Notes: generated by a model not told the origin, from the sequence alone. A DNA stretch of 64,000 nucleotides from Paralichthys olivaceus (GCF_024713975.1 NC_091103.1:4282001-4346000), one strand, 5' to 3'. Counted from the stretch's first letter, positions 26,176 to 41,300 are shown. Numbers and translations are program-made.

Positions 26176-27571
26176 GTTTTCCTGTCCGGTCTGCCTCGCC
26201 CCAACACGGTGCACAAGGCGCTCATTCTTCTGGATAAAGAAATCCTGTGTTGCTCATGTTAACCTTAAACCAGACTCGCTGAGCGCTGAGAGCATACAGT
26301 GAGGGGAACAGACGTTTATTCTGTCAGACCTAAGCTGCTTATTCTGAACGCCATTTTCTGAACATGCACTGGACATTGTCTGCAGAGGCCTTGTGCAAAA
26401 ACTGACAAATCTACATTCAGAGAGTCAAAAATCTGAATTGACACAAACAGATTCAGTCTCAGAATGAAGGAATTGGAAAGAATATTGTGACACTCTTGAC
26501 CCTGGACACAGAAGAGAGGAGATGAGGTGAGAGAGATGATGTGAGGATAACTCACAGTCGCTGCAGGAGGCCTCTCATAACTCTGTATATGGGCCCAGAT
26601 CTTTGATTCTAACAAAGTAAAATACTCCTATTCCAACAAAATTAAACATTATTTCAGTTAAATTAACTGATACCTGAAAAATGCACCGTCACAAAGCTCC
26701 AGACTTCCATATTACTGTTACTATCTCATGAAGAGCTTGTGGAGAGACACTGTTTCCGTCAGGCAGCGATCACACTGTCGGTCCGGTTTGATAAATTAAA
26801 CAAAATCTTCAGATCCAGGAAAGATGACTGGGCCCGGCAGGAAGTTACGTATCTCTTTCATGTGGCCTCACGCATTCTTTCATTCTCACTGCAGCTACAG
26901 TGGATTAAGTTGTGACTTGGCAAAGTGACTTCATGAAAATCTGTTTTTGTTCCCGGTTGTTGTTGACAGAGAACATTTACTGATTTATGTGTTCATAAAC
27001 ATGATGCAAATGTCCAGACACTCTTCAGCGTGAAATCACCGAATCACTAAACTCCTGGTGAAACTGCTGCGTTTCACTTTAGTGAGTAAAAAAAAAACAC
27101 TTCACAGCTAAATGCCTCGAGTGTCCTGATCTGGAAAAGCTTGATTTCTGAGTTGTATGACAAACTGCACATGCTTCACAGTCGTGTGAGCCTTGGTGGG
27201 ATTTAACGTGATTTATACGAAGCACACTCGTCTGTCAGCCTGAATCACACAGCTGTTAAAGAGACGAACATCCCAAACTGAGCCACATGTTCAACGTGTT
27301 TGTTCAAATCTGGCAGCCGGTGGGAAATCTTCACTGCGGACATATATGAGCATACATGAGTGTTAATCACCACTGAGATGTCTTTCTCACTCTCTACTTT
27401 CGAAGCTCTGCCTCCCACCGTGACCACCTACTCACAGATTTAACCGCTCAGCTACAGCGACGCATCTTGAGCTGAAATGTCAGTTACCGCCTCAGTTTTT
27501 CCAGCTGCGTGGTTGTGTGACGTGTGTCGGCTGTAATTATCTTGGGCAGTGTTCCGGTACAGGTGCTCGTT

Positions 27572-27597
27572 CCAATCCAATTATCCAATCGGCCAAT
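27572..27597 (+). promoter_or_regulatory. array of four CCAAT boxes
   Basis: CCAAT pentamers start at 27572, 27577, 27585 and 27593, all on the plus strand within 26 bases. A TATA-like CATAAATAAAAC lies about 110 bases downstream (near 27704). NF-Y is the usual CCAAT binder. No transcript or exon can be assigned. Confidence 0.4.
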
Positions 27598-30500
27598 CAC
27601 GCGTCAACAAAAACACTTATTAATAGATTTGAAATAAATGATTAATACATTCACTTGGTTACTATTTTGGGTGAAAACAAAAGCCCGCCTGCTGGAGTAA
27701 TTCATAAATAAAACCCCGGTGTAGAGTTGTGTGCTGTCATTTGTGTGAGTCATTGCACTTCGCCCCTTCACGCTCCATTTTTAAACACGACCATTGGAAA
27801 CCGATATACACACTTTAGCCTCAAGTTCGATAAACACATTGGATTTATCACCTGATCGCCACAGTGCAGATTCTGTACTTCAGCACAGGATGTCAGAGTT
27901 CGTATCCAGGGACGGTGTTATATACAGTCCGTAAGAAAACTACAGGAAACTACAGATGAAAATGCTGCTCTGTGGCACTACTAGTGGTCAAAATGAGTCA
28001 CAACAAGTGACATCTGTCACAGTAGACACTAGTAATATATGGATATCTGTAACTGGAGCGTTAAGCCCCTGCTGACTGGTGTGACCTGTGGGATTTCTAT
28101 CCACAGAAGGTGGAAATGTAAACTTCAGCTAAATATCTGCATGATTGAGCAGCTTTAAGACGAGTGCAGTGAATTTACAATTTCGATTTCCCTTAAAGCG
28201 TCTTGTCTGGATGAGACAAACGTTCGCCAATGTGGCACTGAGCCTCCTCCGCTCACCACCGCGAGCCCCCAGGTGACCACAACTCACCGGGGGGGGGGGG
28301 TGTCAAAGGTAAACATCTCTTTTATGTGTGTACACACATACACGCACCCTCACACTTAGCATAAACAGAGGTCTGAAACAGTAAAAGCTCCCCCTGCTTT
28401 CATCTTTAATGAAAAGCACATAGGGTTCGCCTCCCCTCTCTCCCCCTGCACCGCGGCAGCACCCACGCACCCATTCAAATCCTAACGCCTTTATAGAAAC
28501 ATACAGTGCAGCGCTGCAGGGCTGAGCTGAGGGAAGCGCTCATTATGAACATCAAAGGCCTCGATGGGCGCTGACTTGATCCTTTGAGATGATTGGAGTA
28601 ACTCACTCAGTGAACAAAAAGCCTGGACGTCTCTGCACGCCTCGGATACTGTCGACCGGGCTGGAAAATTCAATTACCAAGCGATTCAGGGCCGGCAGAG
28701 GGGGGGGAGGAATGTACTGTGAAGACTTGAAGGAAATGGGTCATCATTTTTTGCCAGGATGTATTTGCAGATGACGGGTGGTGGATCAGACTCCCACGTG
28801 TTGCCCCCTCAGCCCGGGGCCACACTGAAGGAAGCTGCGGCTTTGTTTTGTTGAACAACACTATTGCTGAGTGACCGAGTATTCGTGCAATGACTTCAAC
28901 GTCAAGCTTCATGTCATGCTCCGTCCTTCAGCGCTGAGATGTTGTTCCTGTCTCCGACAATGGCCAGCAGTGTTTTAATAATAGACACATGTCTGCGAGC
29001 CTCGGTGTTCCAAAGGATTACTGAGAGTTTAGCTTCAGGCATCATTTCTTTATCGGGCCGCGTCTGAGCCAGGAAACAGGTGGAAAGCAGATCACTAGCG
29101 CCATCTAGTGCAGCGGACGCATGCTGCCTCGTGGCCCACAGGAGAAATTAGAGGCAGCAGCTTTAAACACATTATTGAGTTATTATCATTCATGATGGCT
29201 ACGAAGAAGAGAGATTCAGTTTATCTGTACTTCAATGATCCGTGCGTCTTCTCCCTCCTCCTTCTGGGTTTCAGATCTTTGTTTGTCACAGTAAAACATC
29301 CCGTAGCTTATATGAGCTGAGTGGCTAATTTAGAAAAGCTTTGTTTAAACACGGTGGCTATTTCAGCTGAATGCAAATGTTGGCGAGCGTACATGTTAAC
29401 AGTTATAATTAAAACATGCTTTGCTGCTTTAATGCTGTTTGTTCTGTTTATCTTTTTTAATTTAGCGTGTTCACATTTTCTGATCTTGTGTTTGTACAAA
29501 GTGAAGTTCATGATCGTTCCAAAGTGGCTAAAAATGACCATCACTGTCATCTAGTTCTTCAGCGAGTGCATTCATACCCTCTGTTATATTTCATTTACTG
29601 CCGTTAATAAGTTCCCTTCTTTTCCCCTCAAGTGACGGGACATTAAAAGGTTTTTATTTATCGAAAATTGAAATGCCGTCTCAGGGAATATTCCAAGTCA
29701 CAAAAGAGAATCCTTCTTCAGAAATTGCACTGGAAACCCTGAAGTGACTGTGGCCGTCAAAGAGAAGCTGTTGTTTCGCAGGTTCACAGACAGAATGTAG
29801 CAGAGCCGTGTGAGGAGAGATCCAAACAAAAAGCTGCTGAGGACAGTTTGATCGTCAGTCACAGGACATTCCACAGACACATACAGAATTCATCCAGTAT
29901 CCTGTGTGAGGCAGCGTAACTTTCTGACATATAGAGTAGCCAACATTTCTTTCACTCTTTCTTTCTTTCACTCTTTCTTTCTTTCTCTCAAAGTTTGTGT
30001 TGACTTGGCTTCTCTCACTCTCACTTGTTTCTCGCTGCTGTCGACACACCGCGTGGGAAAAGTGTCACCTCTGAGAGGATGACAGGAGCAGCTGCAGCAA
30101 CAGGTGAGAGTTGTAGGAAGTGACATTAGACGACTTCAGCTTAAGAGACTTTGATCGTTCTGTGTCATTTGACTGAATTTACGGTAACTGCATATTATCA
30201 GGCTCCTGACATCAACACCAAATAACGGTGTCTCACACTTCCCTGCACGCTGTGCCCCCGCCCCGCCCCCGCCCCACCCCCCACAGCAACAATAACCAGT
30301 CCATCAGTTTGTTCTTTACACAAGTCAACGCTGGGCGTCAGTAGCCAGCTTCTACTTTATAGTGTCCAGACTATAATGAAAACAACGCACAGAATATAGT
30401 GAGAATTAAAACTGAACTCTTAGGAATTAGGGAAAAGAACAAAAAGCAAGTGTAGCTACAAAGTGTAACCACTCAACAAATCACATTTTAAGATAATTCG

Positions 30501-33222
30501 ATGTTTTCTATCAAATCTGATATGTGTATGTTTTGTAATGATGTCTTAAAAGTGCTCAGTGACTTTTATTTTGAAAGGTGCAATGATGGAACAAGCACAT
30601 GAAAAAACGTGTGTGCAAATACAGAAACAATATAGTTTATATATATATATATATATATATAGTATTTGTACTCAATGCAGGGGAATGAAACATATTTTCC
30701 CTGAAGAAATAATAAGTAACGTCAGTAGCTGTTGTCTCTTGTTTCATAGCCACATTAGTGACGACAGTAAATCTTTTACAGTCGTGTTTAAGGACGGTGA
30801 GAAGAAGGAGCTGCAGCTTCTCTGATGCTGTAATTATCGCCTCAGTGTCACCACACAGCCTGAGCAGCAGGCAGCAGCTTCTCTCTTTGAACTGCAGGCA
30901 AACGCTGCGGATGAAGGAAATCCAGCAGAGGCCCGGCAGAGCTTTGCTCACTCGCTCACTGTAGGTTTTTTTTTTTTTTTTTTTAAGGAGGATGCGACAC
31001 AAAGCTTGTGGATTACAGGTGGATTAAGTCTTATTTAACGTGGGTAAAGTGGTTCCAGAGATTGGATAAGTACCTATCAGAGTTTCCTACTGTTTATTCC
31101 GTCATGGTGTTTTTGTCTCTGTCTCTGAAGGAAGAATCTCTCATCTTTACTTTAACAGATCACAAGTCAGTCGATGGGTTTGAAGTTTGATGGATTTTGA
31201 TGGTTCTTCTTCTTTTTTTCTTCTTTTTTTTAATCTTTCAACCAAATCTCTTGGGAAATGTACACAACACGTCCTGTGAGACGGATCAGTGTCCTCAGGA
31301 AAGAGTCATTAGGAGTTTGGAGCATCCACAGGAAAAGATTAACGAAGCTGATACTGGCTGGGATCTTCAGACTGAGAGCAACAAGATGGAGGGTTTTTTT
31401 TTTTTACGACAATGTCACATCATAGTTACATGAGAGGCCCCTCCACTGAACATTGTCACTTTGATCTGACTCTAAAGAGGATTTCTACAGAAGCTACACG
31501 GTGATAGTGTGTGGACAGTCCTCCAGCTGAACGTCTGTAACAACCTTATGAAATCTAATCATCACAACAGTTTAAAGAACAGATAAAAGCAGATGAGATA
31601 ACTTTGAACTCTCCTACCTTGAATCTGACTTTCTTGAGCATCATCCTTGACTTCAGACTCCACCGAGTATGACACGACACCAAACTTTCCCAGCTCCACG
31701 CTGCATTCAGAAAAAAGAGCCGCCACCAAAACTCCAATCAGCTGAGATCCTCTGATTCCAGATCCAATCACAGCACCCAGCCTGAGTCACCGTGTGCTCT
31801 GCAGTGCGAGCTGTCTGCCTGCACCCTGTGTGTTTAACTGTGCCAAAGACAACAGTGTCTGCTCCAGTGTCGCCCTGCTCTCCCCTCGCCCCTCGCCCTC
31901 CTTTGAGACCCTTTACAAAGCTTATCAGCCGACTCATTCATCCGTAAAACAGACACACCCTCTTTTTATGACTGGAGGGTTGCCATTAACACCCCCCCCC
32001 CTCCCTCCCTCCCTCCCCTGCCACACAGTCCATATACGGGTGCTGGTAAGCCCTGTTGAACTCGCCCCCTCTGACCCTTTTAAAGGCCTGCTTGCTCCCC
32101 CCCCCCCATCATCTCCCATCTGTCTGGTCGCAGCGTCTCAGCTGACTCACCTCATCTTTGGGGCGGTCCTGCTTCTCCCGGCACATAATCCATCTGTATG
32201 TGCAGAATATAAGAGAACAAAGGATTATCTACACTCCAGGAAACTCAAATGGAGTCACATATGCAGCAGGTCACCGATCACTGCAGTGTAAATGTTCGGA
32301 AAAGATTTGGGGACATTTCTGTGACCTCTTCACCTCGGAGGGCAAAGTGTTTTCATCTGTGAGGTTAAGACAACAGCGAGACCCAGTGTGACCGACTGGA
32401 GTAATAAGAGAGGGACGGTTCTGACATGTTTGTTTGACCTTAGACCCCAAGCTACTGAAAACACACACACACACCAAACGAGTCTGCTCCGCATGAAAAC
32501 CACCGAAGTTCACAATCAGTCAGTCACTTGTTGACTGTCAGTGAAGCAGCTTCAGTGTTGAAACATATCTCAAGTAACAAGCTTTAGATTTAGAGCTCGA
32601 CAATTCAGAAAGAACAACTTGAAGATGAGTTAAACAACATTATTTTGTGTAGGACAGTATTTACGTGGGGTTTTTCAGAGAGATGGATAAATCCAGGCCT
32701 AATGATTTGTTCCTTACATTCATGATCTGCACTATTTCAACAATTGGAGTTCAACAAAGAGAATAAAAAAAATCTGCCTGTACCTTTTATTTGAGAGAAA
32801 ACATTTTTAAATGTAATTGTCAACTTCCAAGATTTATCAAGAGTGTTTTTATCATTATTAACACATTATCGTTACATGTACCAGTAGATTACAAGAGTAA
32901 ATAATGAAGTTAATCACTGGAAGTCTGAAAGTAAACAGAGCCATCTTCAATGTTATCACCTGAGCACCTCCTCACACAGCGTCAAAACGTCTGCGGTGAA
33001 AAAGACCTGAGCAGACATGAGTCACGGATGCAGAGTCGGACCTGCGGCTCACAGGGATGAATCATTGTGAGGGATTAAAAGTGATCAGTCATCACGAGAC
33101 ACAACACTTCACGTTTCAACTGAGTTAATCCAGAAAACGTATTCGTCTGGAGACTTAACAGGCAGAATGTGTCCTGGTGGCTCTTTTAGCAAGATGGTAC
33201 ACAACTGTACAGTGTGGATCTC

Positions 33223-33228
<6 letters not shown>

Positions 33229-33272
<44 letters not shown>
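33229..33272. repeat. (AT)n microsatellite
   Basis: About 22 AT units. Confidence 0.95.
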
Positions 33273-33275
<3 letters not shown>

Positions 33276-33699
33276 ATATAGATGCTTAATTACATTGATT
33301 TATGTCATGAATTAATTTGCTGCTTCTGCTAAGTTTTTAGATTCTGGCGTTCTATTCCATTACTGCTGCTCACCGGGACCTCAGAACTAAGTTTTGTTCT
33401 CTCATGTACCTCAAACGATGGACGACATGATAAGCCCCACATCTCAATCGCGCCCTGATGTTAAATCCGGCCTCCTCCAGGTTAGCAGATGGAACAAGCT
33501 CAGAGGGTCAAAGTACAAAGCAAATACATTTCCCATAGACTGTTAGTCGTTCAGTACTTCTTATCATACTGATGAATGTGTATTTCATGTTGGTTTTAAT
33601 GTATTTGCTATAAAAACAAGGTCAAATGACATGATTGACAGCAGCGTGTTAAGGTAAGCTAATCAAGTTACCACCCGCCCAGCAAAGAAAAACTCTAGA

Positions 33700-35311
33700 C
33701 TAACATTTTTCAATACATTTTATTCCATTAAAGATTCTTTTTTCTAATTGTACACTGGAATGTTAAGATTCCCCTTCAGTAATATCGTTAAAAATGCTCA
33801 AAATAGCCATTTTCAACCCCACATCCACAGAGCCTCTGCCAAATTGAAATTTGGGGAGTACAAATGAAAAAGAAAAGGAAAAAAAAAATAAAAATAAACA
33901 AGATGAAAAACATTGTTTTGAATAATATTGATGTACAGTGAGAATGTAAGTAAAGGATGACTGGGCGGATGGGCAGAGGTTGTCGGCAGCAGTCGCTCCG
34001 CCACCTCGAACCCGTGGGGCTGAATATCAGGCTGACAGTCTGATCCCTGCTCTCCTGGTGTGCATGGATTTCTACCATCGAAACAACTCACACCCACTCC
34101 CACCTCAGATCAACAACGCTTTGCGAGATGTCAGATGTAAGATTAGTAGCTCGTGTGTTGTTTCTGTGTTCAAAGAACTTTTCATTCCGTCGTATCTAAG
34201 AGCTGATTAGTGACTTAAATGGAGCAGAATGAAACATGGCGGCGTTTCCTTCTGACAAAGTGAGGAGTGGTTGCTTTCATGTTACAAAAAAAAAAAAAAG
34301 TCAGAACATTCAATTAATGCGAATGTCATATATCTTTACTGGTAATTCACTTTGCCCTGCAGCTGAGGATCCCTTGCAATGTCCTGCTCTTCACTGTCAA
34401 ATTCCAATATCCAAATTAATGATAAACATTTGACAAATCAAACAGCAAACAGTAAAAAATATCAAAGTTAAAAATAAAAAGGACAATTTTGCTGATGATA
34501 ACCACAGACAGTACAGAAAGGACGTTCAGCACTGAGCCATATTTTTTGCATTTCAGCGAAGAACCAACGTGTTACCTCTCTACAAAAAACTGAAAAAAAT
34601 CAAAGTTCGCACAAGAGAAAAACAAAAAAAAATCTGAAGTGAGATCATTAGAGCAAATCACAATAGTTTAACAATTAAAGAGCGACAGGCTTATAATGAT
34701 TGAGACAGCTACAATGCTGCAGTTACTATGGATAACAGAAAGCAAGAACCCCATTCATGATTTGATGAACCATTTGCAATGTGAGTGAGAAGGAGAAAGT
34801 TTGTGGAGGATGATCTGAACTACCAGCTCTTTCTGATGGAGACTGATACAGTGGCCTCAGGTCCGTGGTCTCCGTCTCCGTCTCCCTCTCTCTCTCTACC
34901 ACATGGCAGACTGATGATGAGATGGCCGCTGCTGTCCCCCCCCCCCCCCCTACCAGTCATCCTCTACTTTGTCTGAAGTTGTCTTTACTGCTCTGGTCGG
35001 CAAACACAACAACATCAGTGTAGTTTTTCTTTTTTTGTGTGTGAGTTTGTTGATTTTACCTGTTCAATTAACTCTATATATAGATGATCCTCTCTCATAC
35101 AAACATATAAATACACCACCGCTGCTCTGCTCCACCACAGGAAGAGGCCTCGACCGGAGGGCTGATGTCGTCCTGTCGATGTACACAGTCTTTGAAATAG
35201 TATACAGGGTGGGCAGGCAAGAAATCTTCAATCTTTCTCTGTAGAATAGGACTTTTTTGTTGGTGATTTTTTTTTCTTTTTTTTTCTGATTTTGTCGTTT
35301 TTCTGAATATT
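33700..35311 (-). other. arcn1: arcn1 3' untranslated region
   Basis: This region follows the arcn1 stop codon on the minus strand. The first convincing poly(A) signal with a downstream end is the minus-strand AATAAA at 33724-33719, giving a 3' UTR of about 1.6 kb. The region is AT-rich with A/T homopolymers and a C run (about 34937-34950). The exact cleavage site is not visible. Confidence 0.5.
33719..33724 (-). terminator. arcn1: candidate poly(A) signal of arcn1
   Basis: AATAAA on the minus strand (TTTATT on plus), about 1.6 kb after the arcn1 stop. Confidence 0.5.
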
Positions 35312-38300
35312 TTACAGGATTTCGTATTTGTCGACGACGAAGGAGGTTTCTGAAGAAAATCTAGTGGAGATGTCGCCATCTACTTGAGTCACTTTGGTAA
35401 CCTGGGGGGGGAAAGGAAGTCAATTAACAGCATGTAAGTAGTTTATCATCAATGAGTACAATCAGCAGTGACTACAACTGTTTTACAGTATCTATTCATA
35501 ACATAAGGCTAAATCTGATCCACAAGTTCTTGTAACTTGTTGTAGGACTGGCTGCCTGTATGCGCACAAATGTTCCAGCAGTGTTTCCCATTAATTATCT
35601 AGACTGTGGCGACCAAACGTATTCTAATTTGTCCGACAAGTTTCACAAGGAACCAAAACTTTTGTTACAAAAACACAAAAAATATTTTCTCGACCAAATC
35701 AGAGGAAATTCCCTCAAGGCATCTGGAGATAACGTGTTCACAGGAATGGAATGTACGTCTGTACGGTCGCAACCCGAAGACATAATAAAAAGCAGTTATA
35801 GTGTTTTTCACTGGGGCATTTTTTTTGCCACAAAGGTGCCGAAAGGTACTCTTTGGAAATGTTCATGCCATATGCATTAACACAGAATTACTTAACGGTT
35901 AACCAACAGCTGAAATCATTTTAGAGTCAAACACATTCAGGTTCAGACTTTTTGGAGCTTAAGTTGCAAAAGTTTGAGATCTCAACTCCTAACCCTGGCT
36001 GCACGGTTCAAACTGTCTCTGGCACCACCACTCACACGATAGAAACATTCGTGAAGACGCTGGTTGAAAAAGATTCCGCACACGGAAACTCCTGACACGG
36101 GAGGTAACCTGTCTGATCGGTAACTCACCTGGATGTCACAGTAGTTGCGCTTGGACACAAAGGACACGTTGACAGGAAAGAAGTCATTGGGCTGTCCGGC
36201 GATGCTGAACTCCAGACTGCCGGTCTTGTTGTTGGAATCAATGACAGGTAGGCACCACTCCAAGATGTTTCGCCTGCTGTCATGTTTGTACTCTCCGTCC
36301 AAATCACCGATAACTGGAGCTCCCACCCCTGACCTGCAGCGGATCAGAAACACAAACACATCAATGAATGAAAGTCGGAACTGAAAATGCTGATATCCCA
36401 AAACATTTCTCTATGGATGTTTGTAATGGATGCATTATTTTTTCACTACGAAAAAGTAAAAATCAATAAAACTGCACAAGAAAGGAAAATCATTTTCTAT
36501 TCTTTATGGTTTTGTATTAAAATTCAACTAATTGCAGCAACATACCATTAGTCTTACAAACCCAAACACTGACAAGATTCCTAATCTAATAAAAACTAGA
36601 ATATTTTCAAGTTTCTTAAATCCTGTGACGTGCTAGGTGTCGATTCTTTGTTGTAACAGATAACAGAGTAACTACAATTACTTTTAATGCATTAACAACC
36701 CATTGACCGAAGTCATTGGGAGCGTATACACACACATCGTGTAGTGGATGCACTTACGGAACGGGGATGCTGATGACGACGTCATTGAGCTCGAGACTCT
36801 CCTCCTGCAGCTCGTACTCAATGTTGACATCACAGCCGGTAGCACTCTCTGAAGGCCAGCAGTTTACTGAGAGAGAGAGAGATAAGAAGAGGGTGAGACT
36901 GCAGCAGGACACTGTTCAGTTATTCTGTGATACTACATTTGTTATGACCGTATCAAAGCCCCTGTACTGAACTGTGGTAATCAGAGGATGTTGGTCATCA
37001 GTAGAGTTACTGAAGTTAGCTTATGATGATATTGTCCATCCAAATACACTGTGTAAAGGTGTCACAATACATCTACTGAAATAAATAGAGGAGAGGGATC
37101 ACTTCAACTTTACTCCTTAAGCCCCCAGATAAAGAACATGTAAGAACGTACTGGTTAGCGGTATGAGGGACTCGTCTGTGGTCTGTAGTCTCCACTTCAG
37201 CACGCCAACATCGTTGTTGAGAGGGAAGGACTTCTCTGGATTCTTCAGGCCAATCACAGACTCTGCTGTGAACAACTTCTTGTCCACATTGGGATGTGTC
37301 TGAGTGGAGAAGATAGAGACACATGGTTGTCACACAGAAGTCATGTGACCTGCTGTACGTACACCAGACATAATAGAGGCTGTTGGTACTTGAACTGATG
37401 ATAGTGATAGTAACAGGTATGTCAATAAAGAACCTTTATGATTTCCTCCCACATCGTTTTATTCAAAATATGATGTGTGTTGACCTACTTGCAGCTGCAA
37501 CCCTTTGTTGTCATTGTTATTGATGATGAGGCGAATGCGTCCATTCTTGTCATCCGTGACTCGGAGCGTCACCATGCCCAGCAACTCCATGTTCTGTAGG
37601 CCGCCGTCACGACCACAAGTCAGCGAGATCTTCTCCTCCACACGCAGATGTACGCTTGGTTAAAAACAAATTCAAACTGTGAGCTGCTTGATCAGATATT
37701 CATAAAAACAGTAATTTGCATGATCATAATGTATAACAAACCTAAGGTATAACATTTTATTTTCATTTATTTTAAATAATAGACAGGATGTATACTGTGA
37801 AGCCTCCTTAAGTTAAGAAAGGACAGGATGTATTGATTTTAAAAGGATATCAGTAGATTTATATACAGTCTCTGTTGTGTTTGTACCTCTCTACGTTGAC
37901 TGGCGGAGGCAGAACCTTAGATACATCTGAGCCTCTCTTTCCTGTGTTGGAAATGATGGTTTCACCCTCAGACTTCAGCTTGTCCACAAAGTTGTCCACC
38001 TCTTTCCCTTTAGCACCCAGTTTCAGAGCCTTACTGGGTCCGCTTGGTCTGAAAAGAAAAAGAAATACAAGGCTTCAACAATTTTTTGCCAGACTACAGA
38101 GCTTGTCCAGAAGAATACATGTCGATTGTAATGGTAAACAATGGCAATAACCACTGTTAATTAGTTGACTTCTCCGAGCTGTACCTGGCTGTACTGGGGG
38201 TGATCTTGGGTTTCTCCGGCTCGACGATGGTGTCTGTGATGATGGACCCTGAGGAGACACTGGTCATGCCACCGCTGCCGAAGCCGCCGAAAGCAGGCAC

Positions 38301-41300
38301 CTTCTTTCCGGAGCGCTCAGCATCCCTCCTCGCCTGCTGCAGCTCCTTGGCCTTCCTCCTCATCTCTGCCTTAGCTTCTCTTTCTTGGGTCTGTGCAGTA
38401 TGGTCAGGTTTAAGATTATTACGACAGAGAGAACTCCTTCTTCATTTTCACTGATGTTTACTCTTGTACGTGATAGATACATAAAACTGCACAACAGTAA
38501 TCAATTGTTAACTATATTTTTGCTTGCAAATTGCACGTAATTAATAATTCATTCATTTCTTTGTATTATCCCCTGAGGGTGTCCCTTTAAATTACCCAAT
38601 TATCTAATCAGAATAATGTGATCTCACCTCTCTGACAGCACGGAACACCTTCTCCTCATGGGAGTCCATCTCTGTGAAGGTGCGGATCTGAGCCAGGTTG
38701 ACGTTCTCTCTGTAGCCTAATGCCACAATCTCATCGAAGGCAAAGATCAGGTCAAAACAGTGCTCCGATATTTCACTCTCCTCCAGCACACGACAGTATT
38801 CTGGGATCTGATGGGGGGGGGGAAAGAGACTGATATCAACAAGTTGAATCAGAATAAACATGTTTACACTGCAGTGAGGAAGAGATGTGATCTTTTAGAA
38901 TAACTTAAAAGAAAAAAATATTTCTGTATGAGGCTAAAAGCTTGACTGCTACAACCACACAGATCATGTGTCACGAGAAGAACAGAGAGACTGTCCTCTC
39001 TAGTGATTGCTCTTGTTCCCCTACAACCACTGTCCTTCTGGATTTGGAATAAGAAGGTAAGAAATATAAGGTACGGAAGATGAGATATGTCGGATACATA
39101 GACCTTTTAAATAACATGAAGATAAATATCAGATTGGACACGGCAGACGTCCAATAATAAGGACCAGGTTTAGGACATTCATAATTTCTTCTGGGAGGAA
39201 AAGGTGACTGTAGCATGATAACATGCATTAACTTACTTGGTTGTTAGGGACCAGTGAGTCTGACTAATGTGTGCTTAAAGCAAACTCCTTGTCATTGAAT
39301 TCACAAGGAAATGAATTGAACAAGATGTACAAAAAAACCCACTGTAAACCTTCACCATAGAGTCAGTGGTTTACTGGCAGACAGCCAACACTAGAGAAAA
39401 TGATGTAGATTAAATTTATTTAACATTTAACGAACTGCAACTATAAAACCAATGATACTGGAAGTTTTATGTTGTTTCAGAAATATTTAATTTAGTTACT
39501 GACATGGATAAAGTGTTGTGTCTGGAATGACCAGCAAAAATGAGATTTATGAGCATGAATGAGTCTCTACCCACTTACTAGTGTATACTTCTACTAAATA
39601 TTGTAAGTTTTTTAAGTTTTAGTCTTTATTTTCTTCATATTTAAATGTATTACTATTCTGGTAGCAGGAACAAAAACAATTTCACTACGCATTGTACTGT
39701 GTATGATTGTGTATGTGACAAATACAACAGTCTTGAATCTTGAATCTACAGTCCCCAGTGAATCCACAGCTAATTACTGCCACCTACTGACATGAAATCT
39801 CATGAGCTAAACAAGCAGAGCGACAAAAGATGACAAGGAAATGAAAAGCAAACTCGGAAGCTGGTCCCAGACCTCCTAAAGTAAAATATAAAAAAGACGT
39901 AAATCCATCATAGCAATATTGAACTTAAATCTGTAAACTCCTACTTTTACTTATAAAACACTTTTTTACATTTTGGATTGTAATCTAACTTCCATATGAA
40001 AGGATAAATAAAGTGAGAACATAGTGAAATGAACATCAACACTAATTGGGCAGCTGAACAAATACATATTGACTATCAGAGGTGAGTCAACAGCCGGTTG
40101 TTTTTCTGGTTTTTTTGGTCTGTCATTTTATTTAGGGGTAATTTAATGATCTGCCTCCTTGAGATTTAAAATCTGTAATTTATTAACCCATGAAGCACAA
40201 TTAAAAGTGTGCCCTTTGGTGGTGCCTGCTAGCTCACCCTTTGCTGTGCGTCTTCACCCACTCTCTCTCCCCATTACACAAGAAAATTGTGAGCTTTGGC
40301 AGTGAAAAGTTGGGCCTCACACCCAGACTGTTAATGTGGGCCCATTGTAACTCAATCCACTCAGTCATCTGTGCCCATCCTGGACAAGCCAGGGTCAGAA
40401 TAGCTCACCTAAATAACTGATGCAGATGATAACCTCACTGGGGGTTACATTCATGCTGGTAAGACTACCCATGTGTTGTCTTCTCAGGCTCATATCACAG
40501 GCAGCAGCGACAAGTGATCGAAGAACCAAGACTGGCGGCAAAACCTCTGCATTAAGTCTGGACCCAATTTTGCAGACATCCTCTGGAATTCAAGTCTGAA
40601 AACAGCTCAAGTGTGGCTGTGCACCCTGATCTCAACATAAGTTACGGCCACAGATCTTTCATTCGGTTGCTGCAAGAGGAGAGTTCCTTCATCTGATGTC
40701 ATTAGATTCTAAATCTATTTATTTCAAATAGTGTCAGACATTTGTTGCTCTTCAGCCCAAAGCTTTTAGCTAATCAAAGATCACACAACTGCATTAATCT
40801 ACCGGAAATCACTAGGTAGAAAATATGAACTTCTTGCGCAAAACATCAACCCCGTGTACATTGTGTCATGTTTCTTGTGCAACCAAGATGTTGATCAGAA
40901 AATGAAAGAGAAAGGCAGTGCACAGCAGTTTGCTAACTGGACAGTATGAGCAAACTTCACAGAATTACAGGGTGTAAATATTGTAAAACTGATGCACAGA
41001 AAGATGTACATTTGTTGTTTGCCTCATTTAGATTTATATTGGGACAGGTATCTATGCTAGTCAAGCAGTATGGGAAAGCATGATCAAAGCTATTATGACA
41101 TTAAGATTAGATTTTTTTTTATGTTTATGCACTTAAATTAAATGATTAATAATCCATTTTACGTTCAGGTTTCAAATGTAGAAAACGTTGAATATCTATA
41201 AATCCAACTTGTGGCAGATGTGGCAGCAATTTGCAGGAAGATGCCGTTATTTCTTACCACACGGGAGAAGAGTCTGAGCGTCTCCAAGTCCTCAAGGATG

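Larger units (their letters stand above)
19601..26999. other. gene-free region rich in simple and dispersed repeats
   Basis: No coding exon was recognised. It contains a SINE-like tRNA-related fragment (19655-19725), TG and CA microsatellites, the GGTGA pentamer array, and two long dispersed repeats (22527-22880 and 25377-25616). Confidence 0.6.
27000..33699. other. gene-free region between arcn1 3' end and phldb1
   Basis: No conserved exon was recognised. It includes the CCAAT array (27572-27597), homopolymer runs (poly-G near 28290, poly-T near 30966, C-rich near 31991 and 32097) and AT microsatellites (about 30637-30661 and 33229-33272). The 31.8-32.2 kb part is more GC-rich and could hold an undetected promoter. 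Confidence 0.55.

Noticed and set aside
35560..35880. 106-codon plus-strand frame in arcn1 intron 9
   Set aside because: It begins in a transposon-like end, lies antisense in an intron and matches no family I know.
37016..37080. C/D snoRNA-like pair (ATGATGA and CTGA) in arcn1 intron 7
   Set aside because: It is on the strand opposite to arcn1 transcription and lacks a terminal stem and C'/D' boxes.
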